Assembly (NCBI GenBank): GCA_947628025.1 | Contig: CANQYH010000013.1 | Location: 1-22,460, forward strand | Source: an uncultured Lachnospiraceae bacterium | GTDB taxonomy: Bacteria; Bacillota; Clostridia; Lachnospirales; Lachnospiraceae | Direction of reading: 5' to 3' | Length of the DNA: 22,460 bases | In this document: positions 7,707 through 15,240 of the stretch, piece by piece | Numbering within the stretch: the stretch's first letter is position 1 | Layout: every line of letters starts with the position of its first letter | Notes under the pieces: generated by a model | Told to the model about the DNA's origin: nothing | Databases searched by the model: none | The model's input: only the letters and a program-made list of their open reading frames with translations | Translations under genes and position numbers: made by a program

Positions 7707-9260
7707 ATGAAGAAACTTTTTTCGTTTTTGCTGTCTTTCGCCCTGCTGCTTGCGCTTTCCGCAGCGGATGTGCGGGCGGAAGACGTGTGGCCGGACGACA
7801 TCAGCATCGAGGCCGGGGGCGGCATCGTGATGGAGGCCTCCACCGGCACGATCCTTTCCGGAAAAAATATTCATGAGACGTTTTATCCCGCCAGCATCAC
7901 CAAGATCCTGACGGCTCTTATTGTACTGGAAACCTGCGAATTGGACGAGACGGTCACATTTTCCCATGACGCGATCTACAATGTGGAATCCGGCAGCACC
8001 AGCGCGGGACTCGACGTCGGCGACACGTTAAGCGTCCAGGACTGTCTCTATGCGCTGCTGCTCAAATCCGCCAACGAAGTCGCCAACGCGCTGGCCGAAC
8101 ACGTGGCGGGCAGTATCGACGATTTCGCCGTGCTGATGAACCAAAAAGCGGCCTCCCTGGGGTGCGTGGACTCCCATTTCGCCAATCCCAGCGGCCTGAA
8201 CAACGCAGACCATTACACATCAGCTTACGACATGGCGCTGATCTCCCAGGCGGCCCTGCAGAATCCGGTCTTTGTGGAGATCGATTCCCGGCTCTACTAC
8301 GATCTGCCGCCTACCAAGCGCAATCCCGACGGCCTGCGGGTCTATCCCGGCCACCGGATGTTCAAAAAGAATCTGGCCGAATACTACGAGGGGTGTTTCG
8401 GCGGCAAGACCGGCTACACCACCCTGGCCGGAAATACGCTGGTGACGTTTGCCAAACGGGACAATATGACGCTGATCGCGGTGGTCTTAAACGGCCACCA
8501 GTCCCATTACCGGGACACTAAAAAACTGCTGGACTTTGGTTTCGATCATTTCCAAAATCTGGCCGCCGCGGAGTTCGATCATACCTACACTTCGATTGAA
8601 AACGATATGACGATCGCCGGGCTGCCGACCTCGGAACTGTCACGGCTGCAGCTGGATCCCGCCGGTATGCTGACGCTGCCGGTTTCCGGCGATTCCTCGA
8701 CCGTTACCTCCCAACTGAATTATGACCTGCCGAATAACGCTCCTCCCGGCGCCATCGCCCGGGTCGATTATGCCTGGGGCGGCCGCAGCGCAGGGTTCGC
8801 GTACCTGACGATCAACACGCTGGAACCCGATGCCGCCGCCATGCCCGCGTCTCTGCTCCGGCAGATCGCGGATATCACGGCAGCGGAAAGCAGCGAAGCG
8901 GAGGAAAGCGCTCCGTCTTCCGAACCGCCGGAGCTGGAGCGGATCCAGGTCCCGTCCATCGTATGGAAAGTCCTGGGGACAGCCGCGGCCATAGCCGGGA
9001 TCACGGCGCTCCTGGCCGCATATATAACTTACCGGAAAAGGAAAGAAGAAGAGGCCCGCAGGCTGCGGAGACAGAAACGGATGGAGCGCCTGGGAACGGG
9101 CTCCACGTCGCTGGAATTTGACCTACAGATGGAACGCCGCCGCAGGGAAATGCAGGAGGGACGCGCCAGACAGCCGTTTCAAAGGAGTACCCAGGCCCGG
9201 CGCAACGCAGCTCAGCGCAACGCAAACCGGCGCAGGCGAAATACGTACCGGGACCGGTAA
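7707..9260 (+). CDS. D-alanyl-D-alanine carboxypeptidase (PBP5/DacF-like)
   Basis: A 517-aa exported penicillin-binding protein that would trim the terminal D-Ala from peptidoglycan stem peptides. An N-terminal signal sequence (1-24, ending VRA-ED) is followed by the S11 peptidase domain. The three catalytic motifs are intact: SITK (Ser63, Lys66), SAN (121-123) and KTG (234-236). A beta-rich PBP5_C-like region lies near 275-375. A Glu/Ser-rich linker precedes a membrane span at ~420-443, and the remaining ~70 residues are extremely Arg-rich and so probably cytoplasmic. Ending in a transmembrane span plus long basic tail, rather than an amphipathic anchor, fits clostridial DacF-like proteins. 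The ATG at 7707 has CTGGAG ~10 nt upstream. The gene ends before a bidirectional terminator. Confidence 0.94.
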   Translation: MKKLFSFLLSFALLLALSAADVRAEDVWPDDISIEAGGGIVMEASTGTILSGKNIHETFYPASITKILTALIVLETCELDETVTFSHDAIYNVESGSTSAGLDVGDTLSVQDCLYALLLKSANEVANALAEHVAGSIDDFAVLMNQKAASLGCVDSHFANPSGLNNADHYTSAYDMALISQAALQNPVFVEIDSRLYYDLPPTKRNPDGLRVYPGHRMFKKNLAEYYEGCFGGKTGYTTLAGNTLVTFAKRDNMTLIAVVLNGHQSHYRDTKKLLDFGFDHFQNLAAAEFDHTYTSIENDMTIAGLPTSELSRLQLDPAGMLTLPVSGDSSTVTSQLNYDLPNNAPPGAIARVDYAWGGRSAGFAYLTINTLEPDAAAMPASLLRQIADITAAESSEAEESAPSSEPPELERIQVPSIVWKVLGTAAAIAGITALLAAYITYRKRKEEEARRLRRQKRMERLGTGSTSLEFDLQMERRRREMQEGRARQPFQRSTQARRNAAQRNANRRRRNTYRDR

Positions 9261-9363
9261 GGACGCGCGTGTTCTCATGAACAGGCTCTTATCAAAAGCA
9301 TCTTCCGTCCCTAAAAAATATGAGGCTGCTGCAAAATATAGTTTATGTAGAAATGGGCCATAT

Positions 9364-9425
9364 AAAAAGTTAAAAACAGCGGGAGAAAACATGAATCATT
9401 CGTGCTTTCTCCCGCTAAACTTTTT
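9364..9425. terminator. Bidirectional Rho-independent terminator
   Basis: AGCGGGAGAAA (9378-9388) pairs perfectly with TTTCTCCCGCT (9406-9416). The stem is flanked by AAAAAGTT on the left (9364-9371) and AACTTTTT on the right, so it can terminate in either direction. It lies between the convergent carboxypeptidase and exonuclease genes. CCCGCTAAAC is duplicated at 9411-9420 and 9426-9435. Confidence 0.9.
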
Positions 9426-9483
9426 CCCGCTAAACATCAAGCGTTTTTTGGCATTATTCTATTTTGAACCGCTTCCCTTATAT

Positions 9484-10467
9484 TTATCGCTCGTTTTCTG
9501 CTTTATTAACGCGCCGTTCACGCTCTCTTTCCCGCTTGCGTTTGCGCTGTTCCTCACGCTTTTCAAACACGCGGGCGGCTTCTTCCTCGCCTACCGGCTT
9601 CATGGTTTTGACCACGTACACGGCCTCTCCCTCGGCTTTCCGGAACCGAATCTTCCCGCGGACGAATCCATGCTCCGGGCACACAGCCAGGCAAAGACAC
9701 TGTTTCGAATTGACCGAAAACCACTGGCACTTTTTCCGAAGCATCCGCCTGCAGTCCTTGCAGACCATCTCGGTGACGCCCCGGTCCTCCAGCGCTTCTT
9801 CTTTGGAGGGAAATTCCCGCGAAACATATTTCATGTAAGTGGGAAACGTAAGCCGGATCTCCTCGGGCGGAGTGGCCGGCAGCCGGAAATAATCCACCGA
9901 CACGAACGGCTGCCACGTCCCCATATCCAGTTCCTGCATGACTTTTCCCGTATAGTAGGCGTCATCCAGCGCCCTGTGGAACGGCCGGTCCTCCAAAATC
10001 CCCAGATCATCCACCGCATGATCCAGAGAGGGTTTCTCTTTCCCCGCTCCGGTCTGCAGCGCATACAGTTTCTGCACATCATAATAAAGCAGCGGCCGGG
10101 GGAACGGATTTCCCATACCATGATACTTCATGTTCCGCTGCAGTTCCGTCAGATCCATGGAACCCCAGGTACAAAAACTCGCGTCCTCGCCGCACCATTT
10201 CAGAAATTCCCGCGCCACCTCCGGAAACGGCCGCCCTTCACGCCGCAGTTCACTCATATGGAGATGGGTCACCTGTGAGATCCGGTAATGCAGCTGAGTA
10301 TACACCTGCGGCGTCACCAGGCGGTGATACTCGGAAATGATCTGCAGCCGCTCATTCATCTTTACCGCGCCGATCTCAATGATCTCAAACGGGAATTCCG
10401 CGATGGAATGTTCCTTTCCCTCCGGGCTCTGATTCCATTCCAGGTCAAATACAACGTACACGCTCAT
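9484..10467 (-). CDS. DEDDh-type 3'-5' exonuclease domain protein (KapD/ERI-1-like)
   Basis: A 327-aa protein. Residues ~1-180 form a DnaQ-like exonuclease domain with all expected catalytic residues: Asp8 and Glu10 in FDLEW, Asp105 in WGSMDLTE, and His164 and Asp169 in FHRALDDAYYT. It would degrade RNA or DNA from 3' ends; resemblance to KapD and ERI-1-type enzymes suggests RNA. Residues 236-263 carry six cysteines (Cys236, 239, 247, 257, 259, 263) followed by His, consistent with a metal-binding module. The last ~35 residues are a highly charged Lys/Arg/Glu helix. The start is forced: an in-frame TAA lies 12 nt upstream and the catalytic FDLE begins at residue 7. No ribosome binding site precedes it, and the promoter lies almost on top of the ATG, suggesting a leaderless message. 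Confidence 0.88.
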   Translation of the reverse strand: MSVYVVFDLEWNQSPEGKEHSIAEFPFEIIEIGAVKMNERLQIISEYHRLVTPQVYTQLHYRISQVTHLHMSELRREGRPFPEVAREFLKWCGEDASFCTWGSMDLTELQRNMKYHGMGNPFPRPLLYYDVQKLYALQTGAGKEKPSLDHAVDDLGILEDRPFHRALDDAYYTGKVMQELDMGTWQPFVSVDYFRLPATPPEEIRLTFPTYMKYVSREFPSKEEALEDRGVTEMVCKDCRRMLRKKCQWFSVNSKQCLCLAVCPEHGFVRGKIRFRKAEGEAVYVVKTMKPVGEEEAARVFEKREEQRKRKRERERERRVNKAENER

Positions 10468-10475
10468 AATAGCTG

Positions 10476-10504
10476 ATTATATCATAAAAACAAGCCGGTG
10501 TATA
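10476..10504 (-). promoter_or_regulatory. Extended -10 promoter of the exonuclease gene (leaderless mRNA likely)
   Basis: On the minus strand TATACA (10499-10504) is 17 nt from a perfect TATAAT (10476-10481), preceded by TGA to give an extended -10 (TGnTATAAT). Only 8 nt separate the -10 box from the ATG, so transcription should start within 0-3 nt of the start codon. A second TATAAT at 10516-10521 has no convincing -35. Confidence 0.65.
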
Positions 10505-10531
10505 TGTATTCAACTATTATATTTTCCTAAA

Positions 10532-10552
10532 CTGGCCGCCGAAAACCGGCCC
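10532..10552 (-). terminator. Weak candidate terminator after the CAP-domain gene
   Basis: A short GC hairpin (GGCCG paired with CGGCC around a loop containing GTTTT) lies just past the stop at 10560. It is followed by AGTTT rather than a proper U-run, so termination would be inefficient and read-through into the exonuclease gene is possible. Confidence 0.3.
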
Positions 10553-10559
10553 GCACCAT

Positions 10560-12131
10560 TTAATACGTAAACAGCTGCGTCCAGTACTTCACGCCGTTTC
10601 CGTCCTGATAGTACCCGATGCCGATGGACGTAAAGACGTCCGTCAGAATATTGGCGCGGTGGCTGGGACTGTTCATCCACTCAGCCATGACACGTTCCGG
10701 CGTGTCGTAGCCGTAAGCGATATTTTCTCCCGCCTTGCGGTAGGAAATATTGTTCTGGAAAAGAACCGTGTTGAAATACGTCCCGTCGGGGCGGTTGTGA
10801 GAGAAATTGCTGACAATCTCCCGCGCCCGGATATTGGCCGCCGCCGTCAGCTGCGCCGATTCCGTAACCGGCGAAAGTCCCGCCGCCGCGCGTTCCTGGT
10901 TCACCAGTTCTATGATCCTGGTTACATAGGAGGCGCTGCCCTGCGTACCGCCCTGGCCGCTGCCCGGATAATCATTCTGGCCGCCGGATCCGCCCTGGTT
11001 ATGGTCCTGACCACCGGGGAACCAGGTCTGCGGGCCGTTCTGGGGATCGTCCTGATCACTTCCCTGGCCGTTTCCGCCCTGGCCCGGGAACCACGGGAAA
11101 TCCAGATCCGGGAATTCAGAAATATCCGGGAACCATGGCAGCCAACCGCCTTGACCGTTCTCCGCGTCCTGGTTATTGCCTCCGCCGCCGGGGAAGAGAT
11201 CTCCCAGGCCCGGATCACAGTCTCCCCAGACCGCCGGTCCCTGACCCGGAAACCATTCTGCGCCTTGGCCGTTACCCGTCGGATGGTTGCCCGTCGAACC
11301 GCTGCCCGCCTGGCTGTTTCCCGTCAGGTCGTTTCCGTTCTGACTGCTATCTCCGGCATTTCCCCCTGCGCTCTGGCCGTTGCCTCCGCCGCCGGGGCAA
11401 GAATTTCCCTTATCCGGCCCACAGCCTCCCCAGACCGCCGGTCCCTGACCCGGGAACCATTCTGCGCCTTGGTCGTTCTCCGTCGGATGGTTTCCTGTCG
11501 AACCATTGCCCATCTGGCTGTTTTCCGTTAAATCGTTTCCATTCTCACTGCTCTCTCCGGCACTGTCTCCTGCGCTCTGACCATTACCCGCCTGGCTGCT
11601 GCCTCCGACGCCGGGGAAGCAATCTCCCTTATCCGGCCCGCAGTTTCCCCAGACCGCCGGCCCCTGACCCGGAAACCATTCCGCTCCCTGGCTGTTGCCC
11701 GTCGGATGGTTGCCCGTCGAACCGCTGCCCATCTGACTGTTTCCCGTTAAATCGTTTCCGTTCTGACTGCTATTTCCGGCGCTGTCTCCTGCGCTCTGAC
11801 CATTACCCGCCTGGCTGCTGCCTCCGCCGCCGGGGAAGCAATCTCCCGCGCCCGGTCCGCAGTCTCCCCAGACCGACGGCCCTTGACCCGGGAACCATTC
11901 CGCTCCCTGGTCCGGCGTCTCGTCCGATATGTACGTTCCGCCGCTCGACGCCGGAAACCCTGCCAGCCATTCCCGCAGGTCCCCAAAATTCTTGCAAAAG
12001 GCGTCCATTTCCGTGCCTCCGCCTTTCTCCAGCGGTACAAAATCCCCCAGCATCGCCCCGTGAGACGGTTTCGCCAACGCGCTGGAAATAAAAATACATG
12101 CTGCCGCCGCATACCATATGATCCGTTTCAT
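10560..12131 (-). CDS. Secreted CAP-domain (SCP/PR-1-like) protein with internal repeats
   Basis: A 523-aa secreted protein. Residues 1-~25 are a signal peptide (IIWYAAAACIFISSALA). Residues 75-~322 are 3.5 copies of a Gly/Asn/Gln/Ser-rich repeat beginning QGAEWFPGQGP and containing a C-G-P...C pair. A low-complexity Gly/Gln/Asp/Pro-rich linker with further WFPG motifs follows, and residues ~395-523 form a CAP domain. CAP signatures seen are VNQERAAAGLSP, FSHNRPDG, GENIAYG and MNSPSHRANIL. Bacterial CAP proteins are extracellular and common in Clostridia and spore formers; their activity is mostly unknown. AGGAGG lies 7 nt upstream of the ATG. The gene is divergent from the transglutaminase/pilus operon, which makes a shared surface role plausible but unproven. 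Confidence 0.92.
   Translation of the reverse strand: MKRIIWYAAAACIFISSALAKPSHGAMLGDFVPLEKGGGTEMDAFCKNFGDLREWLAGFPASSGGTYISDETPDQGAEWFPGQGPSVWGDCGPGAGDCFPGGGGSSQAGNGQSAGDSAGNSSQNGNDLTGNSQMGSGSTGNHPTGNSQGAEWFPGQGPAVWGNCGPDKGDCFPGVGGSSQAGNGQSAGDSAGESSENGNDLTENSQMGNGSTGNHPTENDQGAEWFPGQGPAVWGGCGPDKGNSCPGGGGNGQSAGGNAGDSSQNGNDLTGNSQAGSGSTGNHPTGNGQGAEWFPGQGPAVWGDCDPGLGDLFPGGGGNNQDAENGQGGWLPWFPDISEFPDLDFPWFPGQGGNGQGSDQDDPQNGPQTWFPGGQDHNQGGSGGQNDYPGSGQGGTQGSASYVTRIIELVNQERAAAGLSPVTESAQLTAAANIRAREIVSNFSHNRPDGTYFNTVLFQNNISYRKAGENIAYGYDTPERVMAEWMNSPSHRANILTDVFTSIGIGYYQDGNGVKYWTQLFTY
11166..11909 (-). repeat. Intragenic tandem repeat array in the CAP-domain gene
   Basis: Four consecutive units each start QGAEWFPGQGP. 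Unit 1 spans 11691-11909 (73 codons) and unit 2 spans 11472-11690 (73). Unit 3 spans 11268-11471 (68, lacking the SSQAG block). Unit 4 is truncated, ~11166-11267. Units differ by scattered substitutions (WGDCGPGAGDC, WGNCGPDKGDC, WGGCGPDKGNSC) and all unit lengths are multiples of 3, consistent with in-frame duplication. Confidence 0.93.
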
Positions 12132-12145
12132 AGCCTCTCCTCCTA

Positions 12146-12174
12146 TTACAATTTTTTACATTTTTGTTACAAAA
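12146..12174. promoter_or_regulatory. Phased TTACA repeats upstream of the CAP gene
   Basis: TTACA occurs at 12146-12150, 12156-12160 and 12167-12171, spaced 10 and 11 bp. The last copy lies within a perfect 13-bp palindrome TTTTGTTACAAAA (12162-12174). The cluster sits just upstream of the CAP ribosome binding site, where a regulator could act. Function is inferred; no clear promoter for the CAP gene was found. Confidence 0.3.
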
Positions 12175-12209
12175 TCATCGTATCACACAGAAGTTGGAAA
12201 AGCTATCGG

Positions 12210-12236
12210 GAATGACTGGAAGCATTTCCAGTATTC
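12210..12236. promoter_or_regulatory. Imperfect palindrome in the CAP/transglutaminase divergent region
   Basis: ACTGGAA (12215-12221) and TTCCAGT (12226-12232) are perfect inverted repeats around GCAT. GAAT and ATTC extend the arms to 11 bp with one bulged G. It lies between the two divergent genes and is not followed by a U-run, so it is more likely an operator than a terminator. Confidence 0.35.
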
Positions 12237-12294
12237 TCATAGAAAAAGCGCAGTTTCGTAAGAACCTCGTCAGAATATCTTTATAGATTAGTTC

Positions 12295-12323
12295 TTGTAA
12301 TTTCCATCCATTTTTTGTATAAT
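12295..12323 (+). promoter_or_regulatory. Promoter of the transglutaminase-pilus operon
   Basis: TTGTAA (12295-12300) and a perfect TATAAT (12318-12323) are 17 nt apart, 84 nt upstream of the first start codon. The predicted ~75-nt leader contains a small hairpin: CCGGAAGA (12333-12340) pairs with TCTTTCGG (12349-12356) with one G-U pair. No second promoter is obvious inside the operon. Confidence 0.7.
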
Positions 12324-12406
12324 ATAGGCGTACCGGAAGAGTATAATTTCTTTCGGAAAATCAAACATAAACAAAATTTCTCCCAATAGAAAGGATCTGG
12401 ACGATT

Positions 12407-13294
12407 ATGCGGAAAAACATTTTTACACGCGCGTTAGCCATCGCTCTCGCATTCACTCTCAGCGCTGTGACTCCGGTATCTACTTCTTACGCCGCTACCA
12501 TTCGGACTCCGGCAGCCGACGGCACAGTCACTTACGGAAACAGCATCGTTACGATCGATGCCTCTCATACTTCGGACGGATATGTGATGGTCAAATACAC
12601 CGGCAAGTCCAAACGAATCAAAGTCCGCATTACCAAAGATACGCAGTACACATATGATCTGAATACGAACGGCAACTATGAAGTTTTTCCTCTGGTCGAG
12701 GGAGACGGCACTTATAAGATCACGGTTTTTGAGCATGTAGAGGGCAGCATGTACGCGCAGGCTGTCGCCCAGGATATTTCTGTGAAGCTGACCAGTGAAA
12801 CGTCTCCGTTCCTGTATCCGAACCAGTACTGCTACTTCGACATGAATTCAAAAGTAGTCGAGGTGTCCGATACGGTCTGCGAGGGTTTGACGGATCCGCT
12901 GCAGAAAGTCGCCGCTATTTACAAATACGCGACCGATAATCTGTCCTACGATTACGATAAAGCCGCGACCGTACAAAGCGGGTATCTTCCGAACAACGAT
13001 AACACTCTGACCACGATGAACGGCATCTGTTTCGACTACGCATCCCTGATGGTGGCGATGCTGCGGCTCCAGGACGTTCCCTCCAAACTGGTGATCGGCT
13101 ATACCAACGACGTCTACCACGCATGGGTCAGCGTTTACACGGATGAGCAGGGCTGGATCGACAATGTGATCTTCTTTAACGGCAACGAATGGAAGTTCAT
13201 GGATCCGACTTTCGCCTCCACCGGCAAGGGGAATCCCTCCGTCACCGAGCATATCAAAAACTCCGCGAACTATACGGCGAAGTATTCGTACTAA
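12407..13294 (+). CDS. Secreted transglutaminase-like (papain-fold) protein
   Basis: A 295-aa exported protein. Residues 1-~29 form a signal peptide ending SYA-A. Residues ~40-130 are a beta-rich region of unknown family. Residues ~160-270 are a transglutaminase-core domain with the expected Cys-His-Asp triad: Cys208 in MNGICFDYASLM, His238 in YHAWVSVY and Asp266 in KFMDPTF. Bacterial members act as proteases, amidases or cross-linkers, so the reaction cannot be assigned from sequence. An AAAGGA site lies ~11 nt before the ATG at 12407. The pilus-type gene that follows begins 21 nt after the stop, so this is the first gene of that operon. A role in processing, cross-linking or exposing the appendage is inference. 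Confidence 0.9.
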   Translation: MRKNIFTRALAIALAFTLSAVTPVSTSYAATIRTPAADGTVTYGNSIVTIDASHTSDGYVMVKYTGKSKRIKVRITKDTQYTYDLNTNGNYEVFPLVEGDGTYKITVFEHVEGSMYAQAVAQDISVKLTSETSPFLYPNQYCYFDMNSKVVEVSDTVCEGLTDPLQKVAAIYKYATDNLSYDYDKAATVQSGYLPNNDNTLTTMNGICFDYASLMVAMLRLQDVPSKLVIGYTNDVYHAWVSVYTDEQGWIDNVIFFNGNEWKFMDPTFASTGKGNPSVTEHIKNSANYTAKYSY

Positions 13295-13315
13295 AGTTAG
13301 CGGAGGTGGCAATTC

Positions 13316-14377
13316 ATGAAAGCATCAAAATCACCGTTCAGAGGCCTGGCACTGTCAGGCTTCTGTATGCAGGTTTCCATATTACTCAGTTCTACCAATA
13401 TTGAGATCTACGACGGACTGGCCGTCATGGCCGAGGACGCGGCGGATGAAACCGAAAAAAAAATCCTTACGGAAATGTCTGAAAAAGTCCGTATGGGGGA
13501 ATCGTTCAGCCAGGCTGTCATCGAAGCGGACTGTTTCCCCACCTACATGATCGAGATGGTCGTCCTGAGCGAACGCATCGGCACCCTGGATGTGACGCTG
13601 AAAGGGCTGGCCGACTATTATGAGCGTGAGACCCGTCTGGCGGAAAATCTGCGCAGAGCGCTGACTTATCCGGCCATGATGGTTTTCATGCTTCTTGTGA
13701 TCTTGTTTATCCTTTTTGTCCGAATCATGCCGATCTTTTCCGACGTATACGAGCAATTAGGCGCTTCGATCCCGCCGGTATCCCAGGCGGCGATTCATTT
13801 CGGCGGCATTTTAAGCGGCTTTGCCCTCGCAGTCATCGTGATCCTGGCCGCGGCGATCGTGATCTTCCGGATCCTCGGCAATCACGGCAAGCAGCCCGCT
13901 TTCGTCGCGGCGATCCTGGATTTTATCAATAACCGCTCCAACATCAGCCGCATGTCCGCTCTGCGCCGGTTCTGCGATACCATGTCCATGGCGCTGAACT
14001 GCGGATATGAATACAATGAGAGCCTGACTCTGACGGAAAAGCTGGTAGAGCACCCGCAGATCTCTCAGGCTATCGGCAAGATGAAGACCATGATCAATGA
14101 TTTTGAGAATCCCAAGACTCCTTTTGAGGCGATCAAAGAAGCGGGGCTTTTCTCAGGCTTTGATCTGCAGCTTCTGCGCGTCGCTTACCGCGCCGGCAAG
14201 GAAGCTTCCATCCTTGAAAAACTGGCCGACGATTACGATCAGAAAACCACGGACGCTCTCGACGCCATGGTTTCCCGTCTGGAACCGGCTATCGTGACGG
14301 TCCTGGCCCTGGCCGTCGGTCTGGTGCTTCTGTCCGTTATGCTGCCGCTGGCCGGAATCCTGTCCGCGATCGGTTAA
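13316..14377 (+). CDS. GspF/PilC-like inner-membrane platform protein
   Basis: A 353-aa protein with two T2SSF domains (~18-138 and ~205-345) and three membrane spans (~118-138, 163-187, 325-350). Typical family motifs are GESFSQAVIEADCFP, VVLSERIGTLDVTL, YERETRLAENLRRALTYPA, YRAGKEASILEKLADDYDQ and LEPAIVTVLALAVGLVLLSVMLPL. PilC and GspF proteins sit in the cytoplasmic membrane and couple the ATPase to pilin insertion or removal. At 353 aa it is shorter than the ~400 aa of classical PilC and lacks most of the N-terminal extension before the first T2SSF domain. GGAGG lies 9 nt upstream of the ATG. It follows the transglutaminase gene by 21 nt and precedes the pilin-like genes. Confidence 0.92.
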   Translation: MKASKSPFRGLALSGFCMQVSILLSSTNIEIYDGLAVMAEDAADETEKKILTEMSEKVRMGESFSQAVIEADCFPTYMIEMVVLSERIGTLDVTLKGLADYYERETRLAENLRRALTYPAMMVFMLLVILFILFVRIMPIFSDVYEQLGASIPPVSQAAIHFGGILSGFALAVIVILAAAIVIFRILGNHGKQPAFVAAILDFINNRSNISRMSALRRFCDTMSMALNCGYEYNESLTLTEKLVEHPQISQAIGKMKTMINDFENPKTPFEAIKEAGLFSGFDLQLLRVAYRAGKEASILEKLADDYDQKTTDALDAMVSRLEPAIVTVLALAVGLVLLSVMLPLAGILSAIG

Positions 14378-14389
14378 GGGGGCGGAGCC

Positions 14390-14725
14390 ATGATACATAT
14401 TGTCCGCGCCAAGAAAAAGCATCCATGGATCGGTTATATCGTCTCGATCGTGCTGGTGGCCGCCTTTTTATATCTGTTTTCCATAGGGGCCGGCAGCATA
14501 GCCGTAAGGACAAAAGAGGAAAATCTAAACGCACTGGTGGAAGCGGTACGGCGCGCTTCCGTCCAGTGTTATGCGATCGAAGGGCGTTATCCTCCCAGCG
14601 TAGAATATCTGGAAGAGCACTACGGGATCTCGATCGACCGTAAAGCATACAACGTATTCTACGACGGATGGGCTTCCAACGTCATGCCCGACATTACCAT
14701 TTTGCCTGTTCAGGAGGAAAAGTGA
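14390..14725 (+). CDS. Small single-TM protein, divergent major-pseudopilin-like (GspG/PilA-like)
   Basis: A 111-aa protein with a basic N-terminus (RAKKKHPW), one membrane helix (~15-38), and then a stretch that reads like the alpha1 helix and following loop of a type IV pilin: LNALVEAVRRASVQCYAIEGRYPPSVEYLEEHYG. The A..CYAIEGRYP.S...L pattern matches the usual end of the pilin helix. There is no canonical G-FTLIE prepilin site; a Gly at position 15 before YIVSI is the nearest candidate and lacks Glu at +5. It starts 12 nt after the GspF-like gene and its stop overlaps the next start (TGATG). Assignment as a pilin-like protein is inference from position and pattern. Confidence 0.7.
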   Translation: MIHIVRAKKKHPWIGYIVSIVLVAAFLYLFSIGAGSIAVRTKEENLNALVEAVRRASVQCYAIEGRYPPSVEYLEEHYGISIDRKAYNVFYDGWASNVMPDITILPVQEEK

Positions 14726-15240
14726 TGGCTTTGAAAAAATCGGCACGTTCCTCTCAGGGCGCGGAGCAGTTATTTCCGGCCCTTCTGTTTTTTGTTTTTC
14801 TGATCTGCACGATCTTTACGATCCTGATCGGCAGCCGCGTCTACGAAAATATCCGCACACGCGATAATCTTTCTTTTGAAACCGACACCGTACTGGCCTA
14901 TATTACCAATAAAGTCCGCCAGGGCGACAAAAACGGCGCCGTTTCCGTCCGCGAAGAAGACGGCTGTTCGGTGCTGGTACTGACTTCTCAATACGGCGGT
15001 ACCGATTACGAAACCTGGATCTACGCCCGGGACGGGCAGCTGAAACTAAGAGAACTTTTCTCCCGCAGCGACAGCGGCATGGGGATCGAGGACGGTCTGG
15101 ACATCATTGACTGCGAAAAACTCGCTTTCTCGATCTCCGAATCGGAATCCGGCGAACGTATCCTGACGGTCACGCTGGGAGACACTCATACCGCGCGGCT
15201 CCTGCTGCGGAGCGGTCAGGAAGGAGGCGGCGATCTGTGA
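14725..15240 (+). CDS. DUF4860-like single-TM pilus-cluster protein (minor pilin-like)
   Basis: A 171-aa protein with an N-terminal membrane helix (~15-36) and an extracytoplasmic beta-rich domain (SVREEDGCSVLVLTSQYGG, YETWIYARDGQLKLRELF, ERILTVTLGDTHTARL). It resembles DUF4860 proteins of clostridial pilus clusters; that match is from memory. The region after the helix (ENIRTRDNLSFETDTVLAYI) recalls PilW/GspJ-type minor pilins. The ATG at 14725 overlaps the upstream stop and has AGGAGG ~8 nt before it. A longer open frame reaching back to 14668 would overlap the previous gene and is rejected. The stop overlaps the GTG of the next gene, so translation is probably coupled. Confidence 0.75.
   Translation: MALKKSARSSQGAEQLFPALLFFVFLICTIFTILIGSRVYENIRTRDNLSFETDTVLAYITNKVRQGDKNGAVSVREEDGCSVLVLTSQYGGTDYETWIYARDGQLKLRELFSRSDSGMGIEDGLDIIDCEKLAFSISESESGERILTVTLGDTHTARLLLRSGQEGGGDL

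Noticed and set aside
9118..10278. A 386-aa plus-strand frame running through the terminator and opposite the exonuclease
   Set aside because: It crosses a strong bidirectional terminator and is antisense to intact catalytic motifs on the other strand.
11166..11909. CRISPR-like array
   Set aside because: Units are ~219 bp, coding, in-frame and without unique spacers of constant length; no cas genes are present.
11135..12091. 318-aa plus-strand frame with repeats opposite the CAP gene
   Set aside because: Its repeats mirror the intragenic repeat of the real gene; it is Pro/Arg/Cys-rich with no start signal.
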